Source: Linum tenue (taxonomy: Eukaryota > Streptophyta > Magnoliopsida > Malpighiales > Linaceae). From it: DNA of 64,000 bases. The stretch spans positions 17,272,492 to 17,336,491 of the forward strand of contig CAMGYJ010000002.1 of assembly GCA_946122785.1 (NCBI GenBank), read 5' to 3'. The notes under the pieces are model-generated. The model worked only from the letters and a program-made list of their open reading frames with translations. It ran no database searches and was not told where the DNA came from. The translations under genes were made by a program, and so were the position numbers. Numbering within the stretch: the stretch's first letter is position 1; every line of letters begins with the position of its first letter. Shown piece by piece: positions 1 through 10,077 of the stretch.

Positions 1-2
1 CG

Positions 3-794
3 GAGCTATTGACATCGGCCGCCTTTGCTGATTGTGTCTCGGTATCTACTCCCATGGAAGCTAATCTGAAACTGGCCAAGGACTCTGGTGCATCACTTTC
101 TAATCCCTCCCAGTATCGGCATTTGGTTGGCAGTTTGATATATTTGACTTCTACTCGTCCCGATATTTCCTATGCGGTACAGGTCGTGAGTCAGTTTATG
201 TCGGATCCTCGAACGGATCACTTGGCTGCCGTTCATCGTATATTACGTTATTTACAGGGGACGAGGGATGTAGGTCTTTTTCTCCCGTCCACGGGTGACT
301 CTACTCTGCAGGCTTTTTCTGATTCTGATTTTGCTGGGTGTGTGGACACTCGTCGTTCGACGACGGGTTGGTGTATTCGTTTTGGTGGTGCTTTTATTAA
401 CTGGCGGTGCAAGAAACAGGACAAGGTGTCTAAGAGCTCGACGGAAGCTGAATATCGGGCTATGTCTGATTTGGGTTCTGAATTGGTATGGTTGCAGCGG
501 CTACTGGCGGATTTGGGTGTGCAGTGTAGTTCTCCGCTCACGATATATGTGGATAATACGAGTGCGATTCAGATTGCGGCCAATCCGGTTCTCCATGATC
601 GTACGAAACATATTGAGATTCATGTTCATTACATTAGAGATCTGGTCCGTGACGGGATTGTTCGCCTGAAGTATGTGATCTCTGAAGATCAGCTGGCAGA
701 TTTGTTTACGAAGCCGTTCTCTCGTGCTCGCCACTGGTTCCTCTCTGACAAATTGATGCTACGGAGTAGTCATCAATTTGGGGGAGGCTGTTAG
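3..794 (+). CDS. copia pol C-terminus (RT end and RNase H), partial
   Basis: The frame is open from the window edge to a TAG at 792-794, so the protein starts upstream. It covers the end of the reverse transcriptase and the copia-type RNase H. Visible motifs are SRPDIS-like TRPDISYAV, FSDSDFAGC with the first catalytic Asp, SSTEAEYRA with the catalytic Glu, YVDNTSAI with the next Asp, and the terminal DQLADLFTKP typical of copia RNase H ends. No stop or frameshift occurs in 260 residues, so this part is well preserved. The stop codon lies inside the first bases of the LTR, as is common in copia elements. The role in the parent element is degradation of the RNA strand of the RNA:DNA hybrid during reverse transcription in cytoplasmic particles. 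Confidence 0.93.
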   Translation, partial: ELLTSAAFADCVSVSTPMEANLKLAKDSGASLSNPSQYRHLVGSLIYLTSTRPDISYAVQVVSQFMSDPRTDHLAAVHRILRYLQGTRDVGLFLPSTGDSTLQAFSDSDFAGCVDTRRSTTGWCIRFGGAFINWRCKKQDKVSKSSTEAEYRAMSDLGSELVWLQRLLADLGVQCSSPLTIYVDNTSAIQIAANPVLHDRTKHIEIHVHYIRDLVRDGIVRLKYVISEDQLADLFTKPFSRARHWFLSDKLMLRSSHQFGGGC

Positions 795-1073
795 CGGGTT
801 TGGGTCTTTTGGGTTTGGTTTGTGGCCCATGTATGTAGTTTCGGGTTTTAGCCCAGTAGAGAACCCTAGCCAGGCGATGTATGTAGAAGGCTAGAAGGGA
901 GGAAGTTGTATAAATTCATGTTGTAACCTACCAGCCAGGACTACGAAAAACCTAATAATATTCTCAGCTCGGAGAGGTAAAACTCTCCCGTGGACTAGTC
1001 CCGTTATCGGGGAAACCACGTAAATCGGTGTGTTGTTTATTGTTCAGTTCAGTTCAGTTCCGCAAATTCAACA
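789..1073 (+). repeat. copia 3' LTR
   Basis: The 285-bp LTR starts TGTTAGCGGG directly after a purine-rich tract (GGGGGAGGC at 780-788) and ends CGCAAATTCAACA, giving TG...CA ends. A TATA-like TATAAATT near 909 and CTCTCCCGTGG...AACCACG further on fit a U3/R/U5 layout. Confidence 0.85.
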
Positions 1074-1387
1074 ATGTTGATACCACATACATGGCCTTCA
1101 TCTTTGATGTCTCGGGGGCAACGTATTTGTGACTGCCAAGGGTTGACATTGATCTATCTGGCTTCGGTTGGCTCTGCTACCAGCTCGGGCAAAGGATCTT
1201 TCTCCAGCTTCATTTTTGGTTTATCTTCTTTCTGGACTCTGTATAACAGAGTGTGTTTGCAACTTGGGTACTGAGGTTTATTCATCTTCCTTATGTGTAG
1301 TTGTGTACAATTAAGCTTTCTTCTTGACAAGTTGTAAGTGTTAGAGAGGTGGCATTTTCACAATGCTTTTCATGATCGGCGAGACAG
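1074..1387. other. unassigned stretch between copia LTR and MITE
   Basis: No gene was recognised. A 66-codon frame (1074-1274) has no recognisable domain. The composition is transcribed-looking (T-rich, few repeats), so it could be a piece of an old gene or 3' UTR into which the copia element inserted, but nothing supports this directly. Confidence 0.4.
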
Positions 1388-1969
1388 TAGGGATGGCAAT
1401 CAAACCCATGGCCGCGGGTACCCGACCGCCCCCGACCCAGTCAACGCGGGGAATCCCCGCTTTGATCGGGTATGGGGCGGGTATGGGTAAAACCCGCAAA
1501 AAGTTTGATGGGTATGGGGCGGGTATGATTTTAGCCTCCCCCGCCCCATACCCATACCCATACCCGCCCCACCAAGAGAATTTCTTCAAATATAAAAAAT
1601 ATGTGGATTAAATTGTAATCTATCAATGATGATGATGATAACTCGGGAAAATAAATAGTAAAAATGCAATTGAGTAACCACCTTAATCAAAACCTAATTC
1701 ATTTCCCTCAATTCTCCTTCCACTCTTTCACTTTCCCCATTGTCAACAAGATTATGTTAGTTAATTATTACTTAGAAAATGTATCAAGAGTTAGAGCATA
1801 GTAATTTAAAAAATATTGTAGTCTATATTATGTATTAATGGGTGTTGGGGATGGGTTTGCAAAACATTCCCCGCATGGGTATGAGCCGGGTATGGATTTG
1901 GGTATTTGAAGATAGGGAAGGGGATGGTTTAGGAAAACCCGCCCCAAACCCGCCCCATTGCCATCCCTA
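1388..1969. mobile_element. hAT-type MITE (GGGTATGGGGCGGG family)
   Basis: Terminal inverted repeats TAGGGATGGCAAT and ATTGCCATCCCTA bound 582 bp. The inner part carries repeated GGGCGGGTATGGG and its complement (1440-1570, 1840-1960). The TAGGGATGGCAA terminus is characteristic of a common plant hAT MITE group. Flanks share GAGACA on both sides (GCGAGACA before, CTGAGACA after), an imperfect candidate for an 8-bp target duplication. No transposase is present. Confidence 0.75.
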
Positions 1970-2124
1970 GACTGAGACATAAAGAGAGTAAAATTTTCTA
2001 ATAGAATGGGTGTAACGAAATTTTGTAGTTGTAGCTAGGCTTTTTTATAAAAATTGATAGAAAAAATCCCACTGTACACAGGTTCTTAAAAAAATTTCCC
2101 AAAATACGTAAGTCATAAATTTTT

Positions 2125-2385
2125 GGTTTAATACACTCGTATATCCAAAACTTTCACGGTTGTGCCAATAATATCCAAATTTTCTGAAATACCACTTATA
2201 TCCATGTTTTAAAGTTGTTCTTTGCCAAATCTATCCATTTCTGAATATATTTTTTGTTAAATACACTTGTATATCCAAAAACACCTTTAAAGAATGTGAA
2301 TGAATTGGATATAAGTGGTATTTCGGGAAATTTGGATATTATTGGCACAATTGTGAAAGTTTTGGATATACAAGTGTATTTAACC
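2125..2385. mobile_element. 261-bp MULE-type MITE nested in the TIR of the PMD MULE
   Basis: The sequence is nearly palindromic: it starts GGTTTAATACAC and ends GTGTATTTAACC, with inner halves such as CCAATAATATCCAAATT and AATTTGGATATTATTGG. A perfect 9-bp target duplication TAAATTTTT flanks it (2116-2124, 2386-2394). A 9-bp duplication is typical of Mutator-like elements. Three further copies of the same length occur at 16588, 23576 and 27956. Confidence 0.88.
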
Positions 2386-2417
2386 TAAATTTTTCCCCCA
2401 AAGTACACATGTTTGGC

Positions 2418-2740
2418 ATTCACCGTTTTTGACAAACGCAGTGAAGACTATCACCGCGTTTGACAAAGACGGTGAATATTTCACGGTTTAAAAAAAAACG
2501 GTGACGTATTCACCGTTTTTCCCTTAAACGGTGAACAACGAGCAAGTCAATCACTGTTTTAGAGGCAAACGGTGAATAGATCATCGTTTTAATGAAACGC
2601 GATGATAGTCTAATCGTTTCTTTAGGCCACGATGAAGCGACGTGGATCGCTGACGTGGACAAACGTTAGACAAACACAGTGAATACCTCGTGTTTGTTTG
2701 CGTCAGCAATCCGCGTCGCTTTTCCTTTCACCGTGGCCGT
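2418..2740. repeat. left subterminal array of TTCACCG/CGGTGAA palindromes
   Basis: About a dozen alternating copies of CACCGTTTT and AAAACGGTGA recur every 20-30 bp, with variants such as CACCGCGTTTGACAAAGACGGTGA. Each neighbouring pair can form a hairpin. The array lies directly inside the left TIR of the MULE and is mirrored by the array at 3740-4110. Confidence 0.85.
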
Positions 2741-2940
2741 CTGATGCGGTGAGGCGCGGATCGTGGTTTTCTTCCCAGATCCGACGCCTCACATCTGCTC
2801 CACGTCGCCCCTTTCACCGTCTTCGACAAAGGCGGTGTATTCACCGTGTTCGACGAAGACAGTGAAGCATCCCCGAATTTACTCTCGGCAGATCCCTCCC
2901 CCCCCTCTCCCCCCCACCCCCCCACCCCACACACACACAC

Positions 2941-2948
2941 TATAAATA
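2941..2948 (+). promoter_or_regulatory. TATA box of the captured PMD gene
   Basis: TATAAATA follows a pyrimidine- and CA-rich stretch (2890-2940) and precedes an A/C-rich leader with CAACAATTATT, the usual look of a plant core promoter and 5' UTR. The coding frame begins about 90 bp downstream. The promoter travels inside the MULE. Confidence 0.6.
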
Positions 2949-3040
2949 GACCATTCCCCCCACTTACAAATCACACCACAACAATTATTATTCTTTCTCC
3001 CTCAATTTAATCCGCTCTAGTCTCGTTCTAAGTATGCTCT

Positions 3041-3735
3041 GTGGTTGCGGATAAGTCCGATCTTCCACATCAGAAAGAATTACTAGAGTTTGACCCTAAA
3101 GCTCCCATCCCTTACAAACCCAAACCCGTCGAACCTCTGTCCGGCTTCTGCCAAAAAATGGACGAAGAGGCTCTTCGTGTAGGTTTTTGGTTTTTTTTTT
3201 GTGTTTTTATTTTTAATCAAAACAATTTGATTTTGTGATTTTTTTTATCAAAACAATCTCTGATTTCATTACTTTTTTTATAGATGGGTGCCGAGATATA
3301 CGATCATCGATTGTATATCCATTATGGGTCAAGAGATATGAGACTCTTAACCGATCAAGAAGCTCATCGCTCCCGTGCTATTTGGGATAACAATCCGGTA
3401 ATTTGATGATTTATTTGCTTTATTCTATTGTTTTCTAAGGTTTTATTTTGCTTTATTTAAACTAATAAATTGATGTTTTTCCTATTTTCTTAAGGGAATC
3501 ACTTATTCCCGTCGTTCATAAAGGGACCACAAACTTGCCCGCTTGGCATCCATGGTTGGCGCCCTATATAGAGAGGACCGGATTGGGTATGTTGCGCCAT
3601 TTCATGCGGATCGAAATCGACAACGATCTGCTTACAGCAATGGCGGAGCGATGGCGTCCCGAAACCTATACGTTCCACCTTCCGGAGGGGGAAATGGTTA
3701 TGTTTTTACAACTGCTGGTGGTGTGGTATTTATAG
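3041..3735 (+). pseudogene. plant mobile domain (PMD, aminotransferase-like) gene, truncated
   Basis: Three exons can be followed. Exon 1 (about 3041-3180) reads VADKSDLPHQKELLEFDP and ends at a GTAGGT donor. Exon 2 (3284-3398) reads MGAEIYDHRLYIHYG and ends NNP|GTAATT. Exon 3 (3496-3735) contains WLAPYIERTGL and WRPETYTFHLPEGEMVM. The last block matches the N-terminal half of the plant mobile domain, where RWRPETHTFHLPxGEMT is the hallmark. PMD proteins (MAIN/MAIL1 relatives) act in the nucleus, and the domain is often carried by MULEs and gypsy elements. Damage seen: a GTG where the start would be, a frameshift and TAA near 3520, and loss of everything after the GEM motif, so only about 150 of the usual 400-600 residues remain. 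The arrangement inside a MULE is seen directly; the family name rests on the motif. Confidence 0.72.
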
Positions 3736-3739
3736 AAAA

Positions 3740-4110
3740 ATCGGCTAATGTTCACCGCCTTTGTCAAACGCGGTGAACATCATCACCGTGTTTGTCTCAA
3801 ACGGTGAACATTAAGTAGTCGTGACCTAATTTTCACCTACCAGAGTTGGGAAACGTGGGAAATAATCACCGCCTTAGCCTGCGGCGGTGAAGATGTTCCC
3901 CGCTTTGCCCTAAAACGGTGAAGTTTTCACCGCTTTTAACTTAAACGGTGACGTCTTCACCACTTTTAACTTAAACGGTGACGTCTTCACCGTTTTTGTT
4001 TAACGCGGTGAACACTTCACCGCTTTATACAAAGACGGTGAACACGTCATCGTTTTATTTTAAAACGGTGAAATGTTCACCGTTTTTGACGAACGCAGTG
4101 AATAATGCCA
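3740..4110. repeat. right subterminal array of TTCACCG/CGGTGAA palindromes
   Basis: The motif series seen at 2418-2740 recurs here, for example three successive units ending AAACGGTGACGTCTTCACC (3935-4000). It sits just inside the right TIR of the MULE. Unit spacing is 25-30 bp with alternating orientation. Confidence 0.85.
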
Positions 4111-4206
4111 AACATGTGTAGTTTTGGAAATTTTTTTGTAACTTATCTATTTTGAGAATTGTTTTTAAGAACTAGTGTACTTTACGATTTTTTCCAAAAA
4201 TTGATA

Positions 4207-4544
4207 CTACTATCCGTGGTTTTGTCCATAAACTCTTATTAGTTTAATCCTCGAAGACCTACAAGATTTAAAAAACTTTTTATATGATGTCGGAATTTAT
4301 CTAAACATCAAAATAGTATTTAGTTGAATTGTTATATACCAATCTAATTATCGCTATAATCTTTCTAATAAGTTATCTTCAATATTCACATAATCTATTA
4401 ACCGTCAAATTTTTAATTATCCATCCATTTCACCAATCACAGGATCAAAATGACGCCTTAATTGGATCGTTTGTGAGGCTGAGCCTAGTGCCTAGTGGTA
4501 TAAAAGAACTTAATTGGATCATCAAAAAACTCGGGTTGGATCCG
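4207..4544. other. AT-rich spacer between two transposons
   Basis: No gene or repeat boundary was recognised apart from the MULE target duplication at its left edge. A 92-codon frame (4329-4607) crosses into the next element and has no recognisable domain. Confidence 0.5.
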
Positions 4545-5207
4545 GTCCTTAAACCTCATTGTTTAAAGAGGTTCTTAAATCATTTTTATTGGCTGATACT
4601 AGATTAGGTAGTTTTTTTTATAATGGTAATAATTGATACTAGATTAGGTAGTTAATGAAGGGTTAGTAGTTAATAGTTAGTTGGAATAAATAAGATATTA
4701 TGAGAATATAATTAATATTACTCACTAATGATTCTCTTTCTCTCTCCCCCTTGATCTTCTCCATAACCCTCTCTCTCCACTACAATTAAAAGGAAATTCG
4801 AAATTAAATTAATTAAATATTATCATTTAATATTTAATAAATTTGAACTTAATATTTTTTATTTTTTAAAATTAAAATTAAAAATTAAAAATATATGCTC
4901 TCTCTCACTTCGTGGCAACTTGCAATACAGTATTAACATTTTGCAATGACATTATCAACATTTATGAAATGAATCGTTATTATTATACCTCATCTTTATT
5001 AACGACTTCAATATATTTATCAATTCCTTACAATTACATTATTAACAATTTTGGATCAATTGTTACTGTTTTATAGTTTCGTCATCAACGCCTATGAATG
5101 AATCATTAAAGTTATGTAACATAGTCATTAATAGTTTGAATAACAATATCATTGATTTACAACATCTTTAGTACTAATGATTCACATTTTCACATCATGT
5201 TTATAAC

Positions 5208-6428
5208 GGAATGGGTTAGCATGGTTACTTAATTTTCAGTAATCAAGGTGGCTTCCAAAATCTCCACCGTTCATTATCTTTATTTTAAGTTATTTTTAAA
5301 TTAACGGTAAATATTATAATAAGGGTAATTTTGGAAATGAAAAAAGCACCACACCTGATTACTCTATATATTGTACCCAAACCCTAATCCTACTGCAACC
5401 CACCCACCCTCTTCCGCTACCTCCGCCGGCCGCCGCCCACCCCATCCCTCCTCCCCTTCCATACCCTCCCACCACCACCCTTCCTCCTCTGCTACCCCCG
5501 CCGCCCCACCCCAACCCTCCTCCAAACCCACACCCAACCACCCCAATCCTCCTCCTCCCTTCCCACACCCTCCTACCACCACCCTTCCTCCTTTGCTACC
5601 CCTCGCCGCCCCACCCCAACCCTCCTCCATTTCCACGACCTCCTCCATTCCCATGCCCAACCCCAACCCACCCCAACCCTCCTCCATTCCCACGGTCTCT
5701 CTCTCACTCATCGGCCACCTGCTGCCATTACCGGTCAAGTTCTCCCCTCTTCCTCCGCTTTCTCTCTCTCTCTAGGAGAGGCTCTAGATCTGGGTTTACT
5801 TTTTTGGTACTGGTTTATTTGTATCGTGTTATGAAATGGTAGTTTTGTTTTTCTTAATGGTATTGATTTATTTCTGTAATGGTTTTGTTTTGACTTTTGT
5901 AATGATATAGATTGTTTATATTGGTAGTTTTAGTGTAATGGTATTGTTTTTCCCAAATGGTATTGGTAGTTGTAGTTTTAGTGTAATGGTATTGATTTAT
6001 TTCTTCAATGGTATTGGTGTTTTCCGAAATGGTAGTGGTTATCTAGCGTATTGGTATAATTTAAATCTGCAATGGTATTTATATTTTGTGAAATTGTATA
6101 GATTTATATTGGTAGTTTTCGTGTAATGGTATAGATTAATTTCTGCAATGGTATTGACATTTTTCGAAATGGTAGTAGTTGTCTAATGGATTGGTAGTGA
6201 TTTCGTGTTTTTTTTCTTTTGCAGAAAGATTGAGAAAAATAAGGAAAGAGGATCTGACTGAAGATTATGGAAGTGAGAGAAAAAGAGGGAATTGTAATTA
6301 ATATATTTTTGTAATTACCTAAAATGTAATTTATTAAAAAAGTTAATTAATACAATTTATTTTTCATACCCAATTTACCCTTAGTTACCACGGTGATTAC
6401 TACTTTAGTAATCACCGTAACCTGTCCC
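5208..6428. mobile_element. 1.2-kb MULE-like element, copy 1 of a family
   Basis: Flanks TGTTTATAAC (5198-5207) and TATTTATAAC (6429-6438) form a 10-bp target duplication with one mismatch. The ends are GGAATGGGTTAGCATGGTTACT and, inverted, GGGACAGGTTACGGTGATTACT. Each is followed by AGTAATCA, so the termini can themselves fold into hairpins. A second copy lies at 30983-32415 in the other orientation with a perfect 10-bp duplication. The inside has a proline-coding CCACCCTCC-rich block (5390-5720) and a minisatellite (5800-6200). No transposase. Confidence 0.83.
5800..6200. repeat. AATGGTATTGATTTAT minisatellite inside MULE copy 1
   Basis: Degenerate units of about 20-30 bp around AATGGTATTG repeat more than ten times. 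The reverse complement (AATCAATACCATT) forms the same kind of array in MULE copy 2 at 31235-31720, so the array belongs to the family. Confidence 0.75.
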
Positions 6429-7883
6429 TATTTATAACTATCTAGTCATGGCCTCTTCCAATGATTTCTAATGACATTATTAACGTTTTATGATCAATTT
6501 ATATTGTTTTACATTATCATTTTCAATGATCATAAAAGACAATACTGATTTTCAACATCTTGGGTACTTGTGACATAGTGCACCTGTGTGATTCAGTCAA
6601 ACAAACATTGTCCAGAAAAATATTAGCTCAAGCAAACCAACATTCACGCCTCAACACCATACTTTTAATAACAATACAATAAATTATTGATACGGAAAGT
6701 ATTTCGTTGAAAATAAACACAAAACATCAATGTAAAAATGTCCGACTTCAACATTATAAATGACATCAAACTTTTAATAAAGATATTAAAAACCATTAAT
6801 AATATTCAGATGCAATGTTTAATGTCAAATAGCACTAAAAACGCATTAATAAGTAACATGTGTTTAATGGATAATGCATCCAAAAAATTTGATAATGATA
6901 GCTACTAATGATTGTTAAGTATCTTATTAGATATTATTAATATCTTATTTTCAAATATTGATAATGCTTATACACGCCTATTAATAAAGACACCAACTAC
7001 GTTACTAACTTAGACTGAAAGATTAATAACCATAGCTATATCATTAAACGTAAATTCACTTTTGATAATGTCATAAATAAACGAATATCTAGCAAGTATG
7101 CTTCTTGATAATGACATTTGACAAAGTTACAAACATAAACGGAAAAAATATTAATAATTCAAATCACTAAACATAAGCAATCTTACAAATGAATTAAATT
7201 TTTGCTAATGGTTGTATTGTGCTTGGAAAAAAAATATTGATAATAGCACTTCAAATGATTATAAATCATTGCGAACCAAATTGATAATACGATGTAAGAG
7301 TAAATAAATTTCAAGTACCAACAAATTGAAAACACAATTTCAATTTTGCTAATGTTACAAACAAAACATAACATAAAAAGTTAATAATGTCATATGAAAT
7401 TATTAAAAAACATGTCGAACAACATTAATAATAACACAAGAAAATACCTAACAACGAAAAATTTCAAACCCATGCAATGAAAAGCCCTAAATATGATTCA
7501 ATTTATAAATATTGATAATGTCATTACAAAATGTTAATACTTAATACTAATCGGAAGTTGCCAAGATGTGAGAGAGGCATATATTTTAAATTTCAAATTT
7601 CCATTTTAGAAAAAGAAAATTATTAAGTTCGGATTTTATTAAATATGAAATAAAATTAATTTCATATTTCTTTTTAATTATAATGTAGAGAGAGGGTTAT
7701 GGAGAAAATCATGGGAGGAGAGAGAAAAAGAATCATTAATTAATTATATTAATTTTAATTATATTTGCATAACCCTATTTACCCTTAACTACCTATTAAC
7801 TACTAACTCCCATTAACTGCCTAATTCACTATCAGCCAATAGGAAGGCTTTAAGATTTTCCTTAAGAAATGAGGCTTAAGGAC

Positions 7884-8095
7884 TTGAACTCAAGCCCAAA
7901 AACTTGGGGGATTCGGTGGCCTCCCTGCCAGAAAAATATATACATGGAAAGGAAAAGTTACAAAATTTCTCCCGCAGGGGAGCTGTGTGGTCTTTCTGCT
8001 GTCTGCACTGCATTTATCGCCGACAATCCTCTCGTCCCCGTCTCCGGCTCTCGTCCCCATACGTAAGAACTTCCTGCGTAAAAGACAAAGCCTTT
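7884..8095. other. upstream flank of the NIPP1-like relic
   Basis: The stretch is GC-richer than its neighbours and joins, once the gypsy insertion at 8096-9794 is removed, to the leader of the FHA-domain exon at 10078. It includes CCTCTCGTCCCCGTCTCC. It is read as the old promoter or 5' UTR region. No TATA box was assigned. Confidence 0.45.
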
Positions 8096-8398
8096 TGATG
8101 CGTACACGTTTTTTGTGGGCATCTAGGCCATTAGCTGTTTTTCTATTATTATTATTATTGTTATTTTGTTTATTCTGATATTTTATGGTTATTATTTCTT
8201 GTTAAGGAAGTTATTGTTTAGGAGTTGGTCTAGGATTAGTTTACCTTATTCAGGAGGGAAAGGGTTTGTAGGATTATTCCTATAGATATGTACTTTGTCT
8301 CTACGTTTTAATCAATCAAAGAAGAATAAACCAGTATTTTAAGTTTCTTTTAGTTTTAGTTCGTGCGATTACGTGATGGACGAACCGATCGTCCATCA
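8096..8398 (+). repeat. 5' LTR of the small gypsy element
   Basis: TG...CA ends, 303 bp, about 95% identical to the 3' LTR by eye. Differences include CGTTTTTTGTG versus CTTTTTTTGTG and an extra ATTGTT unit. The TATA-like CCTATAAATATG of the 3' LTR reads CCTATAGATATG here, so this promoter copy is damaged. Confidence 0.92.
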
Positions 8399-8400
8399 AT

Positions 8401-8416
8401 TGGTATCAGAGCCTGG
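8401..8416 (+). promoter_or_regulatory. primer binding site, initiator tRNA-Met
   Basis: TGGTATCAGAGCCTGG lies 2 bp after the 5' LTR. TGGTATCAGAGC is the standard plant retrotransposon primer site for initiator tRNA-Met. Confidence 0.9.
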
Positions 8417-8429
8417 TTCGATGGAACCG

Positions 8430-9440
8430 AGCTCTTACCAGCTCCCATGGCAGACATCGTCGACGTTCAACCACCAACGTCGGGAAGAGGTCCTGCGCGC
8501 AACCACGATCCGCAGCGACAAGGTGGAGGGATCGCCTACCGAGGCACCACTAGCGAAGAAGCTAACTGTAACTTCTCCATTCGAGATCCATGAACCGGCT
8601 GACGCCGAGATCTCGGCCACTGGTCTTACGGGAGTTTACAATGCCGCCATCATTCGTCTTGACGTCACCATCCATAAAGAACCTATGACTGCCCTAGCCG
8701 GTAGATCTTCAACTCACAATTTCATCAATACCGACATCGCTAAGGGTTTAGGCTTGCAAGCTAAACCAATCTCTCCGTTCAAGGTCAAGGTACTGGGGAA
8801 ATCTTGGTATGTGACCGATTTTACAAGGACGTCGCGATTGACATACAAGGGGTACAGTTCGATGTGGACTTGTATGAATTGCCAGATTGCGGAACTGAAG
8901 TCGTCCTCGTCGTGCAGTGGTTCCAGCAACTAAGATATGCATGGATATATTGGGACAAGTCGATCGTGAGTTTCATGAATGAAGAGGTCGAGGTCAAGTT
9001 GCAAGGCTCTCCCATGAAGAGGGTTATGGACTTCGGAAGGGCCCACCGAGAACAGGACTGGTGGAATCACCAAGGAAACTCGGTGAAGACCACGTAACCG
9101 GCGACCATGGCCGCCAAGGAAGACTTCAATCGTGAAGTCGTTGCTGACGAGAAGCTAGCTCCAGCGCCTCCACCAGCGACAATTGAGGAAGAGGATGCCG
9201 CCTTCTCATGCCGCAAGCCAGAGGTACCGGCCTCCCTACCATTCGCTAATCATGGCTTGGTTGATACCGCGTCACACATCAAAGACGTTGCCGCCATCCG
9301 TCTTGAAGGGGGGAGGCATTTCCCTCGAAGGAAGAATGAGGAAACTGAAGTTGGAGGAGTTAAAGGATTCGTTCACGTCCCTGAGCCCAATTGGAAACGT
9401 CGTAAAAGAACAGTCACTATCTTCGTTGTCGACAACAAGT
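8430..9440 (+). pseudogene. gypsy gag/protease-region relic
   Basis: Frame 8373-8933 contains SSTHNFINTDIAKGLGL, matching the retropepsin block usually written DGGSTHNFI...LGL, but the catalytic Asp-Gly is replaced by ALAGRSS. After a frameshift near 8805 the neighbouring frame (8804-9097) continues with VQFDVDLYELP and VVLVVQWFQQL, which corresponds to the family's VDLYVLPLxGxDVVLGVQWL block. A last frame (9107-9442) has no domain. The protein would be inactive as a protease. Origin from a gypsy polyprotein is clear; the exact lineage is not. Confidence 0.75.
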
Positions 9441-9497
9441 AGGAAAACTTCTTCTTCATCGATCCAGGTTGAGATGTCGCTTCGAAGGGGGGAGGTT

Positions 9498-9794
9498 TGA
9501 TGCGTACACTTTTTTTGTGGGCATCTAGGCCATTAGCGGTTTTTCTATTATTATTATTATTTTGTTTATTCTGATATTTTAAGGTTATTATTTCTTGTTA
9601 AGGAAGTTATTGTTTAGGAGTTGGTCTAGGATTAGTTTACATTATTCGAGAGGGAAAGGGTTTGTAGGATTATTCCTATAAATATGTAATTTGTCTCTAC
9701 GTTTTAATCAATCAAAGAAGAATAAACCAGTATTTTCAGTTTCTTTTAGTTTTAGTTCGTACGATTACGCGATGGACGAACCGATCGTCCATCA
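9498..9794 (+). repeat. 3' LTR of the small gypsy element
   Basis: 297 bp, TGATGCG...CCATCA, preceded by the purine tract CGAAGGGGGGAGG. It ends directly at the second CCTTT target copy. It keeps the TATAAATATG box that the 5' LTR has lost. Confidence 0.92.
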
Positions 9795-10077
9795 CCTTTC
9801 GCTTTCACTTACCTCCTATCCGATCCACGTTTTTAATCGCTAAATATGCATACATTTAAGCATTTCATGGAGTTCCAATACAATCCTTGAATATTTTGTG
9901 GTTTCTGTTTCATCTTCTCCCGCTCGCTCTTCATAAAGCGGAAAGCTTTTCCCTTTTGGTTAGTTCGAGTTAGGGTTTGGATGTGTTCGTTCTGATTGCT
10001 GGATGGGAGTCGAAGTTACATTTGCTACTTGGGTTTGCTGTTAGTTTCTCTTTGTGTGGAGCTGTTTAGAACGAAAA

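Larger units (their letters stand above)
1..1073 (+). mobile_element. Ty1/copia retrotransposon, 3' end only
   Basis: This is the 3' part of a copia element: end of pol (RNase H), purine-rich tract and 3' LTR. The rest lies left of the window. The order RNase H, then PPT, then LTR, and the RNase H sequence type, identify Ty1/copia. No target duplication can be checked because the 5' end is missing. Confidence 0.93.
2060..4195. mobile_element. MULE with about 90-bp TIRs carrying a plant-mobile-domain gene relic
   Basis: An exact 11-bp target duplication AAAAATTGATA lies at 2049-2059 and 4196-4206. The ends are GAAAAAATC and GATTTTTTCC. The TIR continues inward and contains on both sides a GTTCTTAAAAA-type block, a CAAAATA block and the exact ACACATGTTTGGCATT (complement on the right). 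The left TIR is split by a nested 261-bp MITE (2125-2385). Inside the TIRs lie arrays of TTCACCG/CGGTGAA palindromes and then a promoter and a broken three-exon gene. TSD length and long TIRs indicate a Mutator-like element. No transposase is encoded, so it would need one in trans. Confidence 0.88.
4545..7883. mobile_element. 3.3-kb non-autonomous DNA transposon with TIRs of about 400 bp
   Basis: The left end (GTCCTTAAACCTCAT from 4545) and right end (ATGAGGCTTAAGGAC to 7883) are inverted repeats. Matching continues inward for roughly 400 bp: TATTGGCTGATA, GTTAGTAGTTAATAG, TTCTCCATAACCCTCTCTCT, then ATATATGCNTCTCTCAC and ATTAACATTTTGNAATGACATTATCAA, ending near 4975 left and 7500 right. The interior is AT-rich with many AATGACATTATTAA-like motifs and contains a MULE insertion (5208-6428). 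No transposase is seen. Long TIRs suggest a MULE-like element, but a target duplication is not clear, so the outer ends may be off by up to 20 bp. Confidence 0.75.
8096..9794 (+). mobile_element. 1.7-kb non-autonomous Ty3/gypsy element, complete
   Basis: Two LTRs of about 300 bp (8096-8398, 9498-9794) share TGATGCGTACAC...GATCGTCCATCA. A 5-bp target duplication CCTTT flanks them (8091-8095, 9795-9799). A tRNA-Met primer site follows the 5' LTR and a purine tract precedes the 3' LTR. The internal 1.1 kb keeps only a degraded protease-region relic and a short spacer; RT, RNase H and integrase are gone. It inserted in the 5' flank of the NIPP1-like gene. Confidence 0.92.

Noticed and set aside
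2400..4200. Helitron or CACTA element at the CACCG arrays
   Set aside because: The 11-bp target duplication and long TIRs fit a MULE. The CACTA 3-bp duplication and CACTA termini are absent.
5364..5775. Proline-rich and glycine-rich frames on both strands
   Set aside because: Low-complexity CCACCCTCC sequence in a MULE-like element leaves several frames open. No start context, domain or conservation in copy 2 of the element.
4536..7892. Clear 9-bp target duplication for the 3.3-kb long-TIR element
   Set aside because: TTGGATCCG and TTGAACTCA match at only five of nine positions, too weak to call.
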